Positions 24,181 to 32,669 of a DNA stretch of 64,000 bases are shown here, piece after piece. The notes under the pieces are model-generated. The model searched no databases. It saw nothing but the letters and a program-made list of their open reading frames with translations, and had not been told where the DNA came from. Source of the DNA: JBJXGE01 sp046154185 (lineage in GTDB: Bacteria; Planctomycetota; UBA8108; UBA1146; JAJFFE01); the NCBI GenBank assembly GCA_046154185.1, contig JBJXGE010000038.1, positions 54,370 through 118,369 on the forward strand. Direction: 5' to 3'. The translations under genes and the position numbers were made by a program. Numbering within the stretch: the stretch's first letter is position 1; every line of letters starts with the position of its first letter.

Positions 24181-25133
24181 CGCAACTCGCGCGACCCGCG
24201 CGGCGCCCGCCGCCACCGCGCATCCACCGACCGCCGCTCGTCGTCGTCTTCATCCCGGCCTTCAATGAGGCGCATCAAATCGCCACCGCAATCGCGGCCG
24301 TGAAGAGTTGCTTCCGCGATCCTGCAGTCGATGGCTACCAAGTTCAGGTGCTCGTCGTCGACGACGGTTCGCAGGACGGCACCGCGGATGCCGCGCGCGC
24401 CGCCGGCGCCGACCGCGTCGTCACGCATCCTTACAATCTCGGGCTCGGCGCGGCGACGCGCACGGCGATCCAAACCGCCTACGATCTCGGCGCCGCCGTC
24501 GCCGTGAAGTTCGACGCCGACTTGCAGCACGACGCGGCCGACATCGCGCGCGCGCTCAAGCCGGTGCTCGAAAAGAAGGCCCACATTGTCTACGGCTCGC
24601 GTTTCGCCGGCACGATTCACTATCGCATGCCATTCGTGCGTCGCGTCGGCAACCGATTCTTCACTTGGCTGATGCGCCGCCTGACCGGTTGGCCGATCAC
24701 AGATGCGCAGACCGGACTCATGGTGTACTCGCGCACGTACATGGAGGGTTTCAATATGCCCGGCAATTACAATCCGCCGCATCAGACGTTGCTGGACGCA
24801 TATCACCGCCACCTCACATACGCGGAAGTCCCAGTCAGTTTTCGCGAGCGCACGAGCGGCCGCTCCTTTGTTTCCTTCAAATACCCATTCAAAGTGCTGC
24901 CACAGATGGTGCGCACAGTCATGCTCGTGTGCCCGTTGAAAGTGTTCGTACCGCTCAGTCTCTTGTTTGGCGGCGCGGGTCTGCTGCTCGCCACGGTCGA
25001 GATTCTGCTCAAACTCTTCGGCGCCACTTTCGATGTGCACGACGCGACCATCGCCGTGCTGCTGAGTTTCGGTGTCCAGTGTCTGTTCTTCGGCCTGCTC
25101 GCGGACTTGGTGATAAGCAAACGACATGGCTAA
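24177..25133 (+). CDS. family 2 glycosyltransferase with two C-terminal helices, ArnC/DPMS-like
   Basis: 318 aa from GTG 24177, supported by AGGAGG (24164-24169) 7 nt upstream; the frame is open further back but overlaps the aminotransferase gene. The GT2 core shows VFIPAFNEAHQIATAI, VLVVDDGSQDGTADAA and FDADLQHD, with two hydrophobic segments at about residues 258-310. The length and topology are those of ArnC and dolichol-phosphate-mannose-synthase-type enzymes, which load a sugar onto a polyprenyl phosphate at the inner membrane. Next to the ArnD-like deacylase and formyltransferase, transfer of a formamido sugar to undecaprenyl phosphate is the natural reading. Confidence 0.88.
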   Translation: MTQLARPARRPPPPRIHRPPLVVVFIPAFNEAHQIATAIAAVKSCFRDPAVDGYQVQVLVVDDGSQDGTADAARAAGADRVVTHPYNLGLGAATRTAIQTAYDLGAAVAVKFDADLQHDAADIARALKPVLEKKAHIVYGSRFAGTIHYRMPFVRRVGNRFFTWLMRRLTGWPITDAQTGLMVYSRTYMEGFNMPGNYNPPHQTLLDAYHRHLTYAEVPVSFRERTSGRSFVSFKYPFKVLPQMVRTVMLVCPLKVFVPLSLLFGGAGLLLATVEILLKLFGATFDVHDATIAVLLSFGVQCLFFGLLADLVISKRHG

Positions 25134-26064
25134 AACCATCTACTTGCGCGTGGACGTGGACTTCCACGTTGGACTTGAGCGTGGAGTGCCCTACTTGCTC
25201 AAGTTGCTCGCGTCCTGCCGCGCGAAAGCGACTTTCTTCGTCGTTATGGGACCGGACACGCTGCACCGTCACGCGCGCCGTTTGCACGAACCAAAGTTTC
25301 GTCGCCGGCTCGTCGCGCTCGACCTCTGGCGCATCGCGCGTCGGCTGGGGCCCGCGTACTTGCGAAGTCGCTGGCGCAAGGTCGACGTCGCAACGGGGTG
25401 CCCGCACATTCTGCGCGCCATCGGCGCGCACGGCCACGAGCTCGGCGTCCACGGTTTCGATCACGCCGACTGGGCCGACCGCTGCTTCGAGATGACCGAC
25501 GCCGAGACGGTGGAGCATATGGATCGCGCGTTCGCGGCGTTCGAGAAACTCGTCGGTCAACGCGCGACCGCGTGGGCCGCGCCGAATTGGCGCGCCAATT
25601 CGCACATGCTCCGGCACCTGCCGCGCGCGCGCATCCACTACAGCAGCGACTGTCGGGGCGCCGGGCCCTTTAGCCCGATCACCGATGGCGCGGCTTCAAC
25701 TGTGCCGCAGATACCGGTCACGTTGCCGTGCCTACACGAGCTGGTGCAGGTAGGTATCCCGGCGGCGAAGATTCCGGCAGTGTTCGAAAGGTGCCTTACT
25801 TCCGAAACCAATGTGTGGTGCGTTCACGACTATTACGAGGGGCTCTTGAATCGTGGGCTCTTCAAGTCCGTGCTCGACTCGCTTCACACCAAAGGCTTCG
25901 AGATCCGTCCGCTCGGCGAACTCGCCGCGCGCCTCGATCCGGCGAAGCTCGCGAGCGACACGCTGGTCGCCGGCGAAGTCCCGGGCGGCGCACGGCCGAT
26001 CTCCTGCCAAGCGCTGTTTCGCGATGAGAACTACTTTCACCAACTAGAGACGGCGAGCGTGTGA
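25126..26064 (+). CDS. polysaccharide-deacetylase-family protein, ArnD-like deformylase
   Basis: 312 aa. A NodB-type metal-dependent deacylase: LRVDVDFHVG at the N-terminus (Asp10, Asp12) and ELGVHGFDHADW giving the metal pair His109/His113. APNWRANSHML and VWCVHDYYEG near residues 150 and 230 also fit. ArnD, of similar length, removes the formyl group from undecaprenyl-phosphate-linked 4-formamido-arabinose. The operon context (GT2 upstream, formyltransferase downstream, both overlapping) makes an ArnD-like role likely; a different N- or O-acyl substrate is possible. Confidence 0.87.
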   Translation: MAKTIYLRVDVDFHVGLERGVPYLLKLLASCRAKATFFVVMGPDTLHRHARRLHEPKFRRRLVALDLWRIARRLGPAYLRSRWRKVDVATGCPHILRAIGAHGHELGVHGFDHADWADRCFEMTDAETVEHMDRAFAAFEKLVGQRATAWAAPNWRANSHMLRHLPRARIHYSSDCRGAGPFSPITDGAASTVPQIPVTLPCLHELVQVGIPAAKIPAVFERCLTSETNVWCVHDYYEGLLNRGLFKSVLDSLHTKGFEIRPLGELAARLDPAKLASDTLVAGEVPGGARPISCQALFRDENYFHQLETASV

Positions 26065-26981
26065 AGCTTGTTTTTTTCGGCCACGGCACGCGCGGCGCGC
26101 TCTGTCTCGATGCGCTCCTGCGTGCCGACTTCGATGTCGCAGCAATCGTCGGGCAACCCGGCATCAACGACGAGTTGTCGAACGCGTCGCCACTTCGCCA
26201 GTGCGCGCGCGACCACGACATCGCATGGATTTGTCCAGCGACCCTGAAGCACACAATAACGCTGCGCACGCTCGCGCGCTTCGACGCCGACCTCTTCATC
26301 CTGGCCGGCTACACAAAGATTCTTCCGCCGAGCGCGCTCGCGCTCGCACGACGTGGGTGCATTAATTTGCACGGTGGCAGGCTGCCGCAATACCGTGGCG
26401 GCTCGCCGATCAACTGGCAAATCATCAACGGCGAACTTCGCGGCGCTTGCACGATCTTGTACGCGGATGAAGGCATCGACACGGGACCCGTCATCGCGAG
26501 CGAAGAGTTCTTGATCGGACCCGACGAGACGGCTGGCGACATCACGGACAAGACACTGCGCATTTTCCCGCCGCTCCTCGTCCGCGTATTGCGCGAACTC
26601 GAAGCCGATACCGCCGTCGCCACGCCGCAAGATCTCACCGCGGGTTCGTACTACGTGAAGCGATACCCGGAAGACGGCGCCATCGATTGGAGTCGCCTCG
26701 ACGATCAGCAAGTGCACAATCTAGTGCGCGGACTCACGGGCCCCGGATTACCAGGCGCGTTTTGTCGCTTCGGTCGCCGCAAGGTCGCCATTCGCTCGAG
26801 TCGCCGATTAGCCGAGACGGTGCTCGGTCCAGCCGGGCGCATCGGACCAACGCGCGGCGACGGCGTCGTCGTCATCTGCCGCAATCGCGGGCTTTTGGTC
26901 GAGAGTGTGGAAATCGACGGCGAAATCCTCCCCGCTCGCGCTGTGCTCAAGCGCCGAGAGAAGCGCCAGTGCACAAAGTGA
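26061..26981 (+). CDS. formyltransferase, equivalent to the ArnA N-terminal domain
   Basis: 306 aa. The fold-defining segment CINLHGGRLPQYRGGSPINW carries Asn102 and His104, and ADEGIDTGPVIA carries Asp140; these match, even in numbering, the catalytic Asn102/His104/Asp140 I recall for the formyltransferase half of E. coli ArnA. Such enzymes transfer a formyl group from 10-formyl-THF to the amine of a 4-amino sugar nucleotide. The decarboxylase half of ArnA is absent: the protein ends after the formyltransferase C-domain. It overlaps the ArnD-like gene by 4 nt. A methionyl-tRNA formyltransferase is less likely given the operon. Confidence 0.87.
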   Translation: MKLVFFGHGTRGALCLDALLRADFDVAAIVGQPGINDELSNASPLRQCARDHDIAWICPATLKHTITLRTLARFDADLFILAGYTKILPPSALALARRGCINLHGGRLPQYRGGSPINWQIINGELRGACTILYADEGIDTGPVIASEEFLIGPDETAGDITDKTLRIFPPLLVRVLRELEADTAVATPQDLTAGSYYVKRYPEDGAIDWSRLDDQQVHNLVRGLTGPGLPGAFCRFGRRKVAIRSSRRLAETVLGPAGRIGPTRGDGVVVICRNRGLLVESVEIDGEILPARAVLKRREKRQCTK

Positions 26982-27433
26982 TGCGAACACTCTCTTTGTT
27001 GACCGCGCTGCGCCGGCCCGTACTTGGTTGCACCGTGCTCGCCTGCTGGTGCGCCGTCACGGCGATCCCCAGTGTGCTTCAGCCGGCGCCGCCGGCGCGC
27101 TCGTCGAACGATCCGGACTTCGCTGCTGCGGCGCGCCGCTTCCGCGAAGTCGGCGGACTTCCGCATCGCGCCGGGACCAGCTTCGGCTACTTGTACATCG
27201 ATGCGGCCGGCGCCGTGTATGACCAGTGGCAGCGGCGCGCCGTGCGCCAACGGGTCTTTCTCGCGCGTTACTTCCTCGCGCCGTCGCTCATCGCAGTTGG
27301 CGTCGGCGCCGAGTACACACTCGTCGAGTACGAGGACGAAACGGCACTCGCCGCTGCGCTCCCCGCCGAATTGCTGCCGCTTCGGCAAATCGGTGATCAC
27401 GTACTCCTCGCCGCGCGAAAGGTCACGCCGTGA
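26981..27433 (+). CDS. small protein with N-terminal membrane helix, unknown
   Basis: 150 aa from ATG 26981, inside the upstream stop (TGATG); GTG 26969 or 26978 are alternatives. A hydrophobic segment (about residues 14-31, VLGCTVLACWCAVTAIPS) is followed by a soluble region with FREVGGLPHRAGTSFGYLYI and RVFLARYFLAPSLI. I do not recognise the family. It lies between the formyltransferase and the GT-C gene, overlapping the latter by 4 nt, and the position suggests it partners the membrane glycosyltransferase. Confidence 0.65.
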   Translation: MRTLSLLTALRRPVLGCTVLACWCAVTAIPSVLQPAPPARSSNDPDFAAAARRFREVGGLPHRAGTSFGYLYIDAAGAVYDQWQRRAVRQRVFLARYFLAPSLIAVGVGAEYTLVEYEDETALAAALPAELLPLRQIGDHVLLAARKVTP

Positions 27434-28902
27434 TACCCGCGCTCTTGGTGCTACTTCCAGTCCCGGTCGTTGGGTGGTGCATCGTGCGACTGCTCTTGGG
27501 GCGCGCACGCGGCGCCGCGGAGCGGGCGACGCACATGGCGCTCGGCTGGGGCGTGGGCGCCGGCGTCTGCGCACTCAACTACTACGTCTGGCTCCGAACG
27601 GACCCGGACTCGGGCGCCGGTTTTGTGCTCGGGGAGATCGTCATACTTGGAGTATTAGCTGCGTTCCTAGGCAGCATCGCGCACGCGAAGAAGAAACGCG
27701 AAGTGTCGACCGCCACTCCCATCGAAATCGAAGTGGTGTCGCCGAAACGGGGCGCACGCGCTGCGACGTTGCTCCTCACCGCGCTCTTGGCGCTCGCGGC
27801 CTACGCGTCCTGGCGTCAGTTCACGTGCGCGCTCGCCGCGAGTCCGCATGGCAGCTACGACGCGTGGTCGGTCTACAATCTCAAAGCACGTCTGATGTTT
27901 CGTGGCGGCGACGACTGGCACCACGCGCTGTCAGCGGTCAATCCGCACCCGGACTATCCGCTCCTCCTGCCGGCGTTGGTCGCACGGAGTTGGAGCCTCC
28001 TCGGCGCGGATCTCCAGGTCGTGCCGCAGCTCATCGCGTTCATCTATCTCGTTACGACTGCATTGTTGCTGGTCGCCGCCCTCACGCGCCACGCGACCGT
28101 CGCGAGTGGCCTCCTCGCCGGAAGCGTGCTCTTGGCGACGCCACTCTTCTCGATTCATGCGGCGTCGCTCTTCGCCGATGGTCCGCTCGCGTGGGCGTTC
28201 TTGGGCGTGGCCGTGCTCCTAGCCAGACATGGCAGCGACGGCGCGTGCGCCGCGCCGGTCAAGAACTCGCTCTTACTCGCCGGCCTGATCGCCGCAATCG
28301 CCGCCTGGACGAAAAACGAAGGTGCGCTCTTCGCCGGTGCCGCGGGCGCCGTGCTCTGCTGCGTAAGACTCGGCGCAACGACGCGTCGGTGCGCGCTCGG
28401 CTGGTACACGCTCGGCGCCGCGCCGCTACTCTTGCTCCTCGTGCATTTCAAACTCACGGCGCCGGCCAGCACGACGGGCCTCGCGCCGTTTTCGAGCGAA
28501 CTCGTGGCACGTCTCGCGAATCCGGCGCGCTACTGGATCGTTGTGCAAGCCGTCGCGTTTCATTCTTGGGTCGTCATGCCAGCCGTCGCGCTCGGTCTCT
28601 ACGCTTGGACGAATGGCCTGCGCCGCGAAGCGGCGCTGCGCCGCCCGCTGCTCGTGTGTGGCCTGACGCTTGGCCTGACGCTTGTCGGCTACTTGCTCGC
28701 CTACGTCGTCGCTTCCGGTGATCTCGCCGGCATGGTGTCGCGCTCGAGTCGCCGCCTCTTGTTACAAGTGTGGCCGGCCGCGCTGTGGCTCGTCTTCCTC
28801 GGCACGCAACCGCTCTTTGCTTGGGCAGTGTCGCCACGCCCGGCGCTGACGTCGGAACCGAATCTCACTCCCGACGAACGAGTTCGGAGCGCGATATGCT
28901 GA
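27430..28902 (+). CDS. GT-C fold membrane glycosyltransferase (ArnT/PMT-like)
   Basis: 490 aa with about ten or more hydrophobic segments across its length. A non-membrane loop after about residue 130 (GSYDAWSVYNLKARLMFRGG, then HPDYPLLLPALVARSW) has the acidic residue and aromatic context typical of GT-C enzymes that use polyprenyl-phosphate sugars, such as ArnT. A later WTKNEGALFAG segment also fits. In this operon it would transfer the polyprenyl-linked amino sugar to an acceptor on the outer face of the cytoplasmic membrane; that is inference. It is shorter than E. coli ArnT (about 550 aa) and diverged. The C-terminus is soluble. Confidence 0.72.
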   Translation: MIPALLVLLPVPVVGWCIVRLLLGRARGAAERATHMALGWGVGAGVCALNYYVWLRTDPDSGAGFVLGEIVILGVLAAFLGSIAHAKKKREVSTATPIEIEVVSPKRGARAATLLLTALLALAAYASWRQFTCALAASPHGSYDAWSVYNLKARLMFRGGDDWHHALSAVNPHPDYPLLLPALVARSWSLLGADLQVVPQLIAFIYLVTTALLLVAALTRHATVASGLLAGSVLLATPLFSIHAASLFADGPLAWAFLGVAVLLARHGSDGACAAPVKNSLLLAGLIAAIAAWTKNEGALFAGAAGAVLCCVRLGATTRRCALGWYTLGAAPLLLLLVHFKLTAPASTTGLAPFSSELVARLANPARYWIVVQAVAFHSWVVMPAVALGLYAWTNGLRREAALRRPLLVCGLTLGLTLVGYLLAYVVASGDLAGMVSRSSRRLLLQVWPAALWLVFLGTQPLFAWAVSPRPALTSEPNLTPDERVRSAIC

Positions 28903-30545
28903 GCGCACCAACAACTCGCACATCCGAACTCGACAGTGCTTCGAATGTGAGCCCGATCGTGTACCTGGACGCGGCGCTGCGCTACGCGCCGCAGCTCGTT
29001 CTGCAACTCGACACGAGTGCATTCAGCCCCACCTACGGCTGTTTCGATCGCGAGTACTGGCACTATCGAACCGCGGACTTTCCGTGCGCGATGCATGCAG
29101 CGTGCATCTTGCCGCTCGGGCTCTTGTGGCAAATCCCTCACGCGCAGAATCCGCTCTACCGATGTGCGCGCGTTCCCGAATGGATCGAGGCGGCCATCGC
29201 TTTTGCGGCGCGCTCAGCGCACCGCGATGGCTCGGGCGATGACTATTATCCGCAAGAGCGCGCGCTCGGCGCGAGTGCGTTCTCGCTCTTCGCGCTGACG
29301 GAGTGCCTCTTGCGCACGGGGATTCGCGCGCCGGCGCACACGGGATTCTTCGCGCGGCGCGGCGCCTGGATCGCAACGCACCGCGAGTCGGGCGGCATCA
29401 GCAACCATCAGGCGCTCGCGGCGCTCGCGCTCTACAACGTCTTCTTGCTGACGGGCGATGCGCGTTTTGAAGACTGGGCGCGCGAGCGCGCGGAAACCGT
29501 CATCGGTGCGCTGACGCAGGAAGGTTGGTTTCCGGAATACGGCGGTTGCGATCCCGGCTACAACACTTGGACGATCGGTTTCCTCGCCCACTACGCGCGC
29601 AAATGCGGCAACCCGCAAGTGAGCGAAGCGCTGCGACCCGCGGTGCGTTTCACGCAGCATTTCCTGCATCCCGACGGCAGTTGCGGCGGTGCCTATGGCG
29701 CGCGCGAGAGCAACAACTTCTTCCCGCATGGGTTTGAACTCTTGGCGCCGACGCAGCCGGAAGCGGCTTGGATCTGCACGCGCGCGCGCGCCGCGCTCAA
29801 GGCCGACCGCCTCGCCCGCTTCGATGACCATCGGATCTTTCAGCATCACGTCGAGAACTATCTGCTCGCGTGGCTCGATCACGCGCCCGCGCCGCTTGCG
29901 GCGGAAGGGCCGCCACAGTCGTACGAGCGACACTTCGCGCAAGCTGGCCTGTTCGTGCGAGCCGACTCGACAACGCACTTCGTCACTTCGCTCAAGAAAG
30001 GCGGAGCGTTCTGTCTCTATCGCCACGGCGATCTCGCCCACTGCGAGTCAGGGCTAGTCGGACGAACGTCGCAGCGTCGCGTGGTGCTTTCGAATCTGCA
30101 CGACGAGACGCGCCAAGTCACGGTCGGCGACGCACGCGTGGAAATCGGGGGCGACCTACACGTGCACGAAGAGCCGCGCTCGAGCACGCTCAAGCTCATC
30201 GTGTTTCGACTGCTGCTCGTTGTGGTTGGATTCTGTCCCGCGCTTTCGCCCCATCTCAAAGCGCTGCTGCAGCGGCTCCTGGTCGTCGGCAAGCGCCCGG
30301 CGCCGTTTCGCCATCGCCGGCGCTTTACGTGGCGCGGGGATCGACTGGTCGTCGCCGATCAACTCGAGCGCACCGGCACCGAGCGCATCACGGAGCTCGC
30401 GCTGGCGAGCGATCAGGCTACGCGCTACACCGCAATCGGCAACGTCTACCACGCGGGACGGCTCGTCCCGTGGCGGGCGTTACCGGATGTCGCGACCGAG
30501 TTGAATGAACGCGCGCGCGCGAATCTGGAGCGGCAATTTGAATAG
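28896..30545 (+). CDS. alpha/alpha-toroid (heparinase/lyase-like) protein, cell-envelope polysaccharide cluster
   Basis: 549 aa from ATG 28896, overlapping the GT-C stop by 7 nt. The N-terminal 370 residues are helix-rich with repeats of aromatic and His motifs (GCFDREYWHYRTADFP, GGISNHQALAALALYNVFLL, EYGGCDPGYNTWTIGFLAHY, ESNNFFPHGFELLAP), as in toroid-type polysaccharide lyases and glycosidases. The C-terminal part is beta-rich with one hydrophobic segment near residue 435. No signal peptide is seen. It may act on an intermediate or precursor of the surface glycan; the specific activity is unknown. Confidence 0.65.
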   Translation: MLSAPTTRTSELDSASNVSPIVYLDAALRYAPQLVLQLDTSAFSPTYGCFDREYWHYRTADFPCAMHAACILPLGLLWQIPHAQNPLYRCARVPEWIEAAIAFAARSAHRDGSGDDYYPQERALGASAFSLFALTECLLRTGIRAPAHTGFFARRGAWIATHRESGGISNHQALAALALYNVFLLTGDARFEDWARERAETVIGALTQEGWFPEYGGCDPGYNTWTIGFLAHYARKCGNPQVSEALRPAVRFTQHFLHPDGSCGGAYGARESNNFFPHGFELLAPTQPEAAWICTRARAALKADRLARFDDHRIFQHHVENYLLAWLDHAPAPLAAEGPPQSYERHFAQAGLFVRADSTTHFVTSLKKGGAFCLYRHGDLAHCESGLVGRTSQRRVVLSNLHDETRQVTVGDARVEIGGDLHVHEEPRSSTLKLIVFRLLLVVVGFCPALSPHLKALLQRLLVVGKRPAPFRHRRRFTWRGDRLVVADQLERTGTERITELALASDQATRYTAIGNVYHAGRLVPWRALPDVATELNERARANLERQFE

Positions 30546-31299
30546 CAACATCGCGGCAGACGCCGTCAAGCAACACTTCGAAGCGACAGCGACCGCCTAC
30601 TACCGTGATCACTCCGGAGAAGTCGAAGGCGCGAGCGAATTGCGCGAGGCGTATCTCGCTGCGCTCGAACCGCACTTGCGCGGCGAGCCCGTGCTGGATG
30701 TCGCGTGCGGTCCCGGCAACTTCGCGCAGCACGCGCTCGCGCAGCAGGGCGGACTCGTGGTCGCCGTCGATTTTTCGCGCAGCATGATCAACGAAGCGCG
30801 GCGGCGTTACCCCGGCGTGAGTTTCGTCATTGCGGATGCGCGGCGTTTGCCGTTTCGCGCGGGCGCGTTTGGTGTGAGCTACAGCTTTCGCAGTCTCCAG
30901 CACGTGCCGGGCCTCGAGCAGGCGGTCGCGGAGATGCGGCGCGTGACGCGACCGAGCGGCGCGGTGCTCTTCGACTTCATCAATCGCTGGAACCCGCTCG
31001 GGCTCCTGCGCGACGTCGCGTCGCGGTGGGGTCTGGTCTACCTGCGAGCGCTGAGCGCGCGCCGAGTCCGCGCCATGTGCCGGAGCGTCGATCTGGAAAT
31101 TCGCGGCATCGCGACGATTCAAGCGTTCGTCGACAGCGCGAATACGAAGAAGTACTTCGGTGCGCGCGGTCGTCGATGGATCGGGCACTGCCTCGCGCGA
31201 CTCGAGCGCGTGTTAGCGCACCGCAGGTTTTGCGGCGGCATTGCGCTCCGCCGGCTTGTTACGGCGTCGGTGCGCGGCGAGGAGACGACGCCCGGATGA
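30538..31299 (+). CDS. class I SAM-dependent methyltransferase
   Basis: About 253 aa from TTG 30538, which has GGAG at 30527-30530, 7 nt upstream; ATG 30505 is an alternative that adds 11 residues and overlaps the preceding gene more. Motif I is VLDVACGPGNFAQ, with DARRLPF and the SLQHVPGLEQAVAEMRRV segment typical of UbiE/Methyltransf_11 proteins. The ATGA junction couples it to the downstream aminotransferase. The acceptor is unknown; methylation of a sugar or lipid in the same pathway is inferred. Confidence 0.82.
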   Translation: MNSNIAADAVKQHFEATATAYYRDHSGEVEGASELREAYLAALEPHLRGEPVLDVACGPGNFAQHALAQQGGLVVAVDFSRSMINEARRRYPGVSFVIADARRLPFRAGAFGVSYSFRSLQHVPGLEQAVAEMRRVTRPSGAVLFDFINRWNPLGLLRDVASRWGLVYLRALSARRVRAMCRSVDLEIRGIATIQAFVDSANTKKYFGARGRRWIGHCLARLERVLAHRRFCGGIALRRLVTASVRGEETTPG

Positions 31300-32669
31300 T
31301 TCCGTTTTCGGTTCCAGAGCTGACGCTCGGCGCGTGTGCACGCATGGCGGCGACGCTCTGCGCTGGACGCGCGCAACGCCGTCGACTCGTCGAGGATTTC
31401 GAGGCGCGCTTCGCGGCGCGACTCGGCGTGCGTCACGCGATCGCGATGGTATCCGCGCGGCGCGCACTCACGGAGGTCTATCGTTACGCCGGCGCCGAGC
31501 GCGGTGTCGTCGTGACGACGCCTTATACGTGCATACCGGCGATCGACGCGATTCGGTGGGCCGGCAGCCGCCCGTTGTTCTCGGACATCGAGCTCGAGTC
31601 CTACAGTTTGGCGTACAACGAAGCGCTGACAAAACGCCACGACGTGCGCGCGCTGAGTTTGACTTATCTCTATGGGCTCGTCGCCGATCCGGCGCCGCTC
31701 GTTGCGTGGGCGCGCGCGCGCGGAATCTTCATCGTGGAAGACGCGGCGATCGCGCTCGGCGCCACGATTCACGGTCGACCGGCTGGCACGCTCGGCGACG
31801 CGGGGATCTTTAGCCTCCAGAGTTCGAAGATTCTGACGGCGTGGCGTGGTGCGGTGGTGGTCACATCCGATGATCGTTTGGCGGCGACGCTCCGCACGGC
31901 GGACGCGGAATTGCCGGCGCTCTCCGCTGCCAAACTCTGCGCGAATGTCGGACTCCTCCTTGCGCGCCGCGCGTGCGCGGCGCCGTTCGTCTACGGAGCG
32001 AGCTTTTCGCATGCGCGACGCTTTGCGCAAAGTCGCGTCGGCGCGGCGCTCCTTGGCGGCTTTCTGAGTCAAGACGCGAGCGAAGCGGTGAGCGGCAACA
32101 GCCCCGCAGAGCGCCCCGCGACGGACTCGGTGCGCTTTCGAGCCGAGCAAGCAGCGTTGGCGCTGCCGGGATTGGCGGCGCTCGACGCCATCATCGCGAC
32201 GCGCCGCGCGCACGCGCGCGCGCTGCGCGACGGACTCGCCGACGTCGCCGACATCGCGCTCCCGCAAGAGTCGCCTGGGATCGCGCACGCGTACGGCAGA
32301 TTTCCGATTCGACTCGCGGGAGTGACGAAGCAAACGCTCGTCACCGAACTCGCGCGCCGCGGCGTCGAGGCCGCCGCGTACTATCCGTACCTGTCGTCGG
32401 AGACACGCCACGTGACCGGCAAGTGCGAAATTCTCGGGGAACTACCAAATGCACGGCGCGCGGCGCACGAGACGACGTTGCTGCCGATGCACACCCGGCT
32501 CAACGCGCGCGCGATCGACCGCATCATCGATGCGGTGCGCGGCGCGGCGGAAGAACTCACTTATCCAAATACGAAGACGTCTATGATCTTGTCGCCGATG
32601 CCCGTGAGCGCGGCGCCCGCGATGATTCCAGCGCAGATCGGTTCCAACGATCGTACCCAAAGCGTGTGA
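31296..32669 (+). CDS. second DegT-type aminotransferase
   Basis: 457 aa from ATG 31296. MVSARRALTEVYRYAG, TTPYTCIPAIDAIRWAGSRP, IVEDAAIALG (Asp149) and FSLQSSKILTAWRGA with Lys178 show the PLP fold of the DegT family. It is not a recent copy of the aminotransferase at 23014: the two differ widely and this one has a longer middle (about residues 215-290) rich in Ala/Arg. The last 36 codons overlap, on opposite strands, the 3' end of the OPT transporter gene, and the residues there (SMILSPMPVSAAPAMIP) do not look like the family, so the native end may have been extended by loss of a stop. Confidence 0.83.
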   Translation: MIPFSVPELTLGACARMAATLCAGRAQRRRLVEDFEARFAARLGVRHAIAMVSARRALTEVYRYAGAERGVVVTTPYTCIPAIDAIRWAGSRPLFSDIELESYSLAYNEALTKRHDVRALSLTYLYGLVADPAPLVAWARARGIFIVEDAAIALGATIHGRPAGTLGDAGIFSLQSSKILTAWRGAVVVTSDDRLAATLRTADAELPALSAAKLCANVGLLLARRACAAPFVYGASFSHARRFAQSRVGAALLGGFLSQDASEAVSGNSPAERPATDSVRFRAEQAALALPGLAALDAIIATRRAHARALRDGLADVADIALPQESPGIAHAYGRFPIRLAGVTKQTLVTELARRGVEAAAYYPYLSSETRHVTGKCEILGELPNARRAAHETTLLPMHTRLNARAIDRIIDAVRGAAEELTYPNTKTSMILSPMPVSAAPAMIPAQIGSNDRTQSV

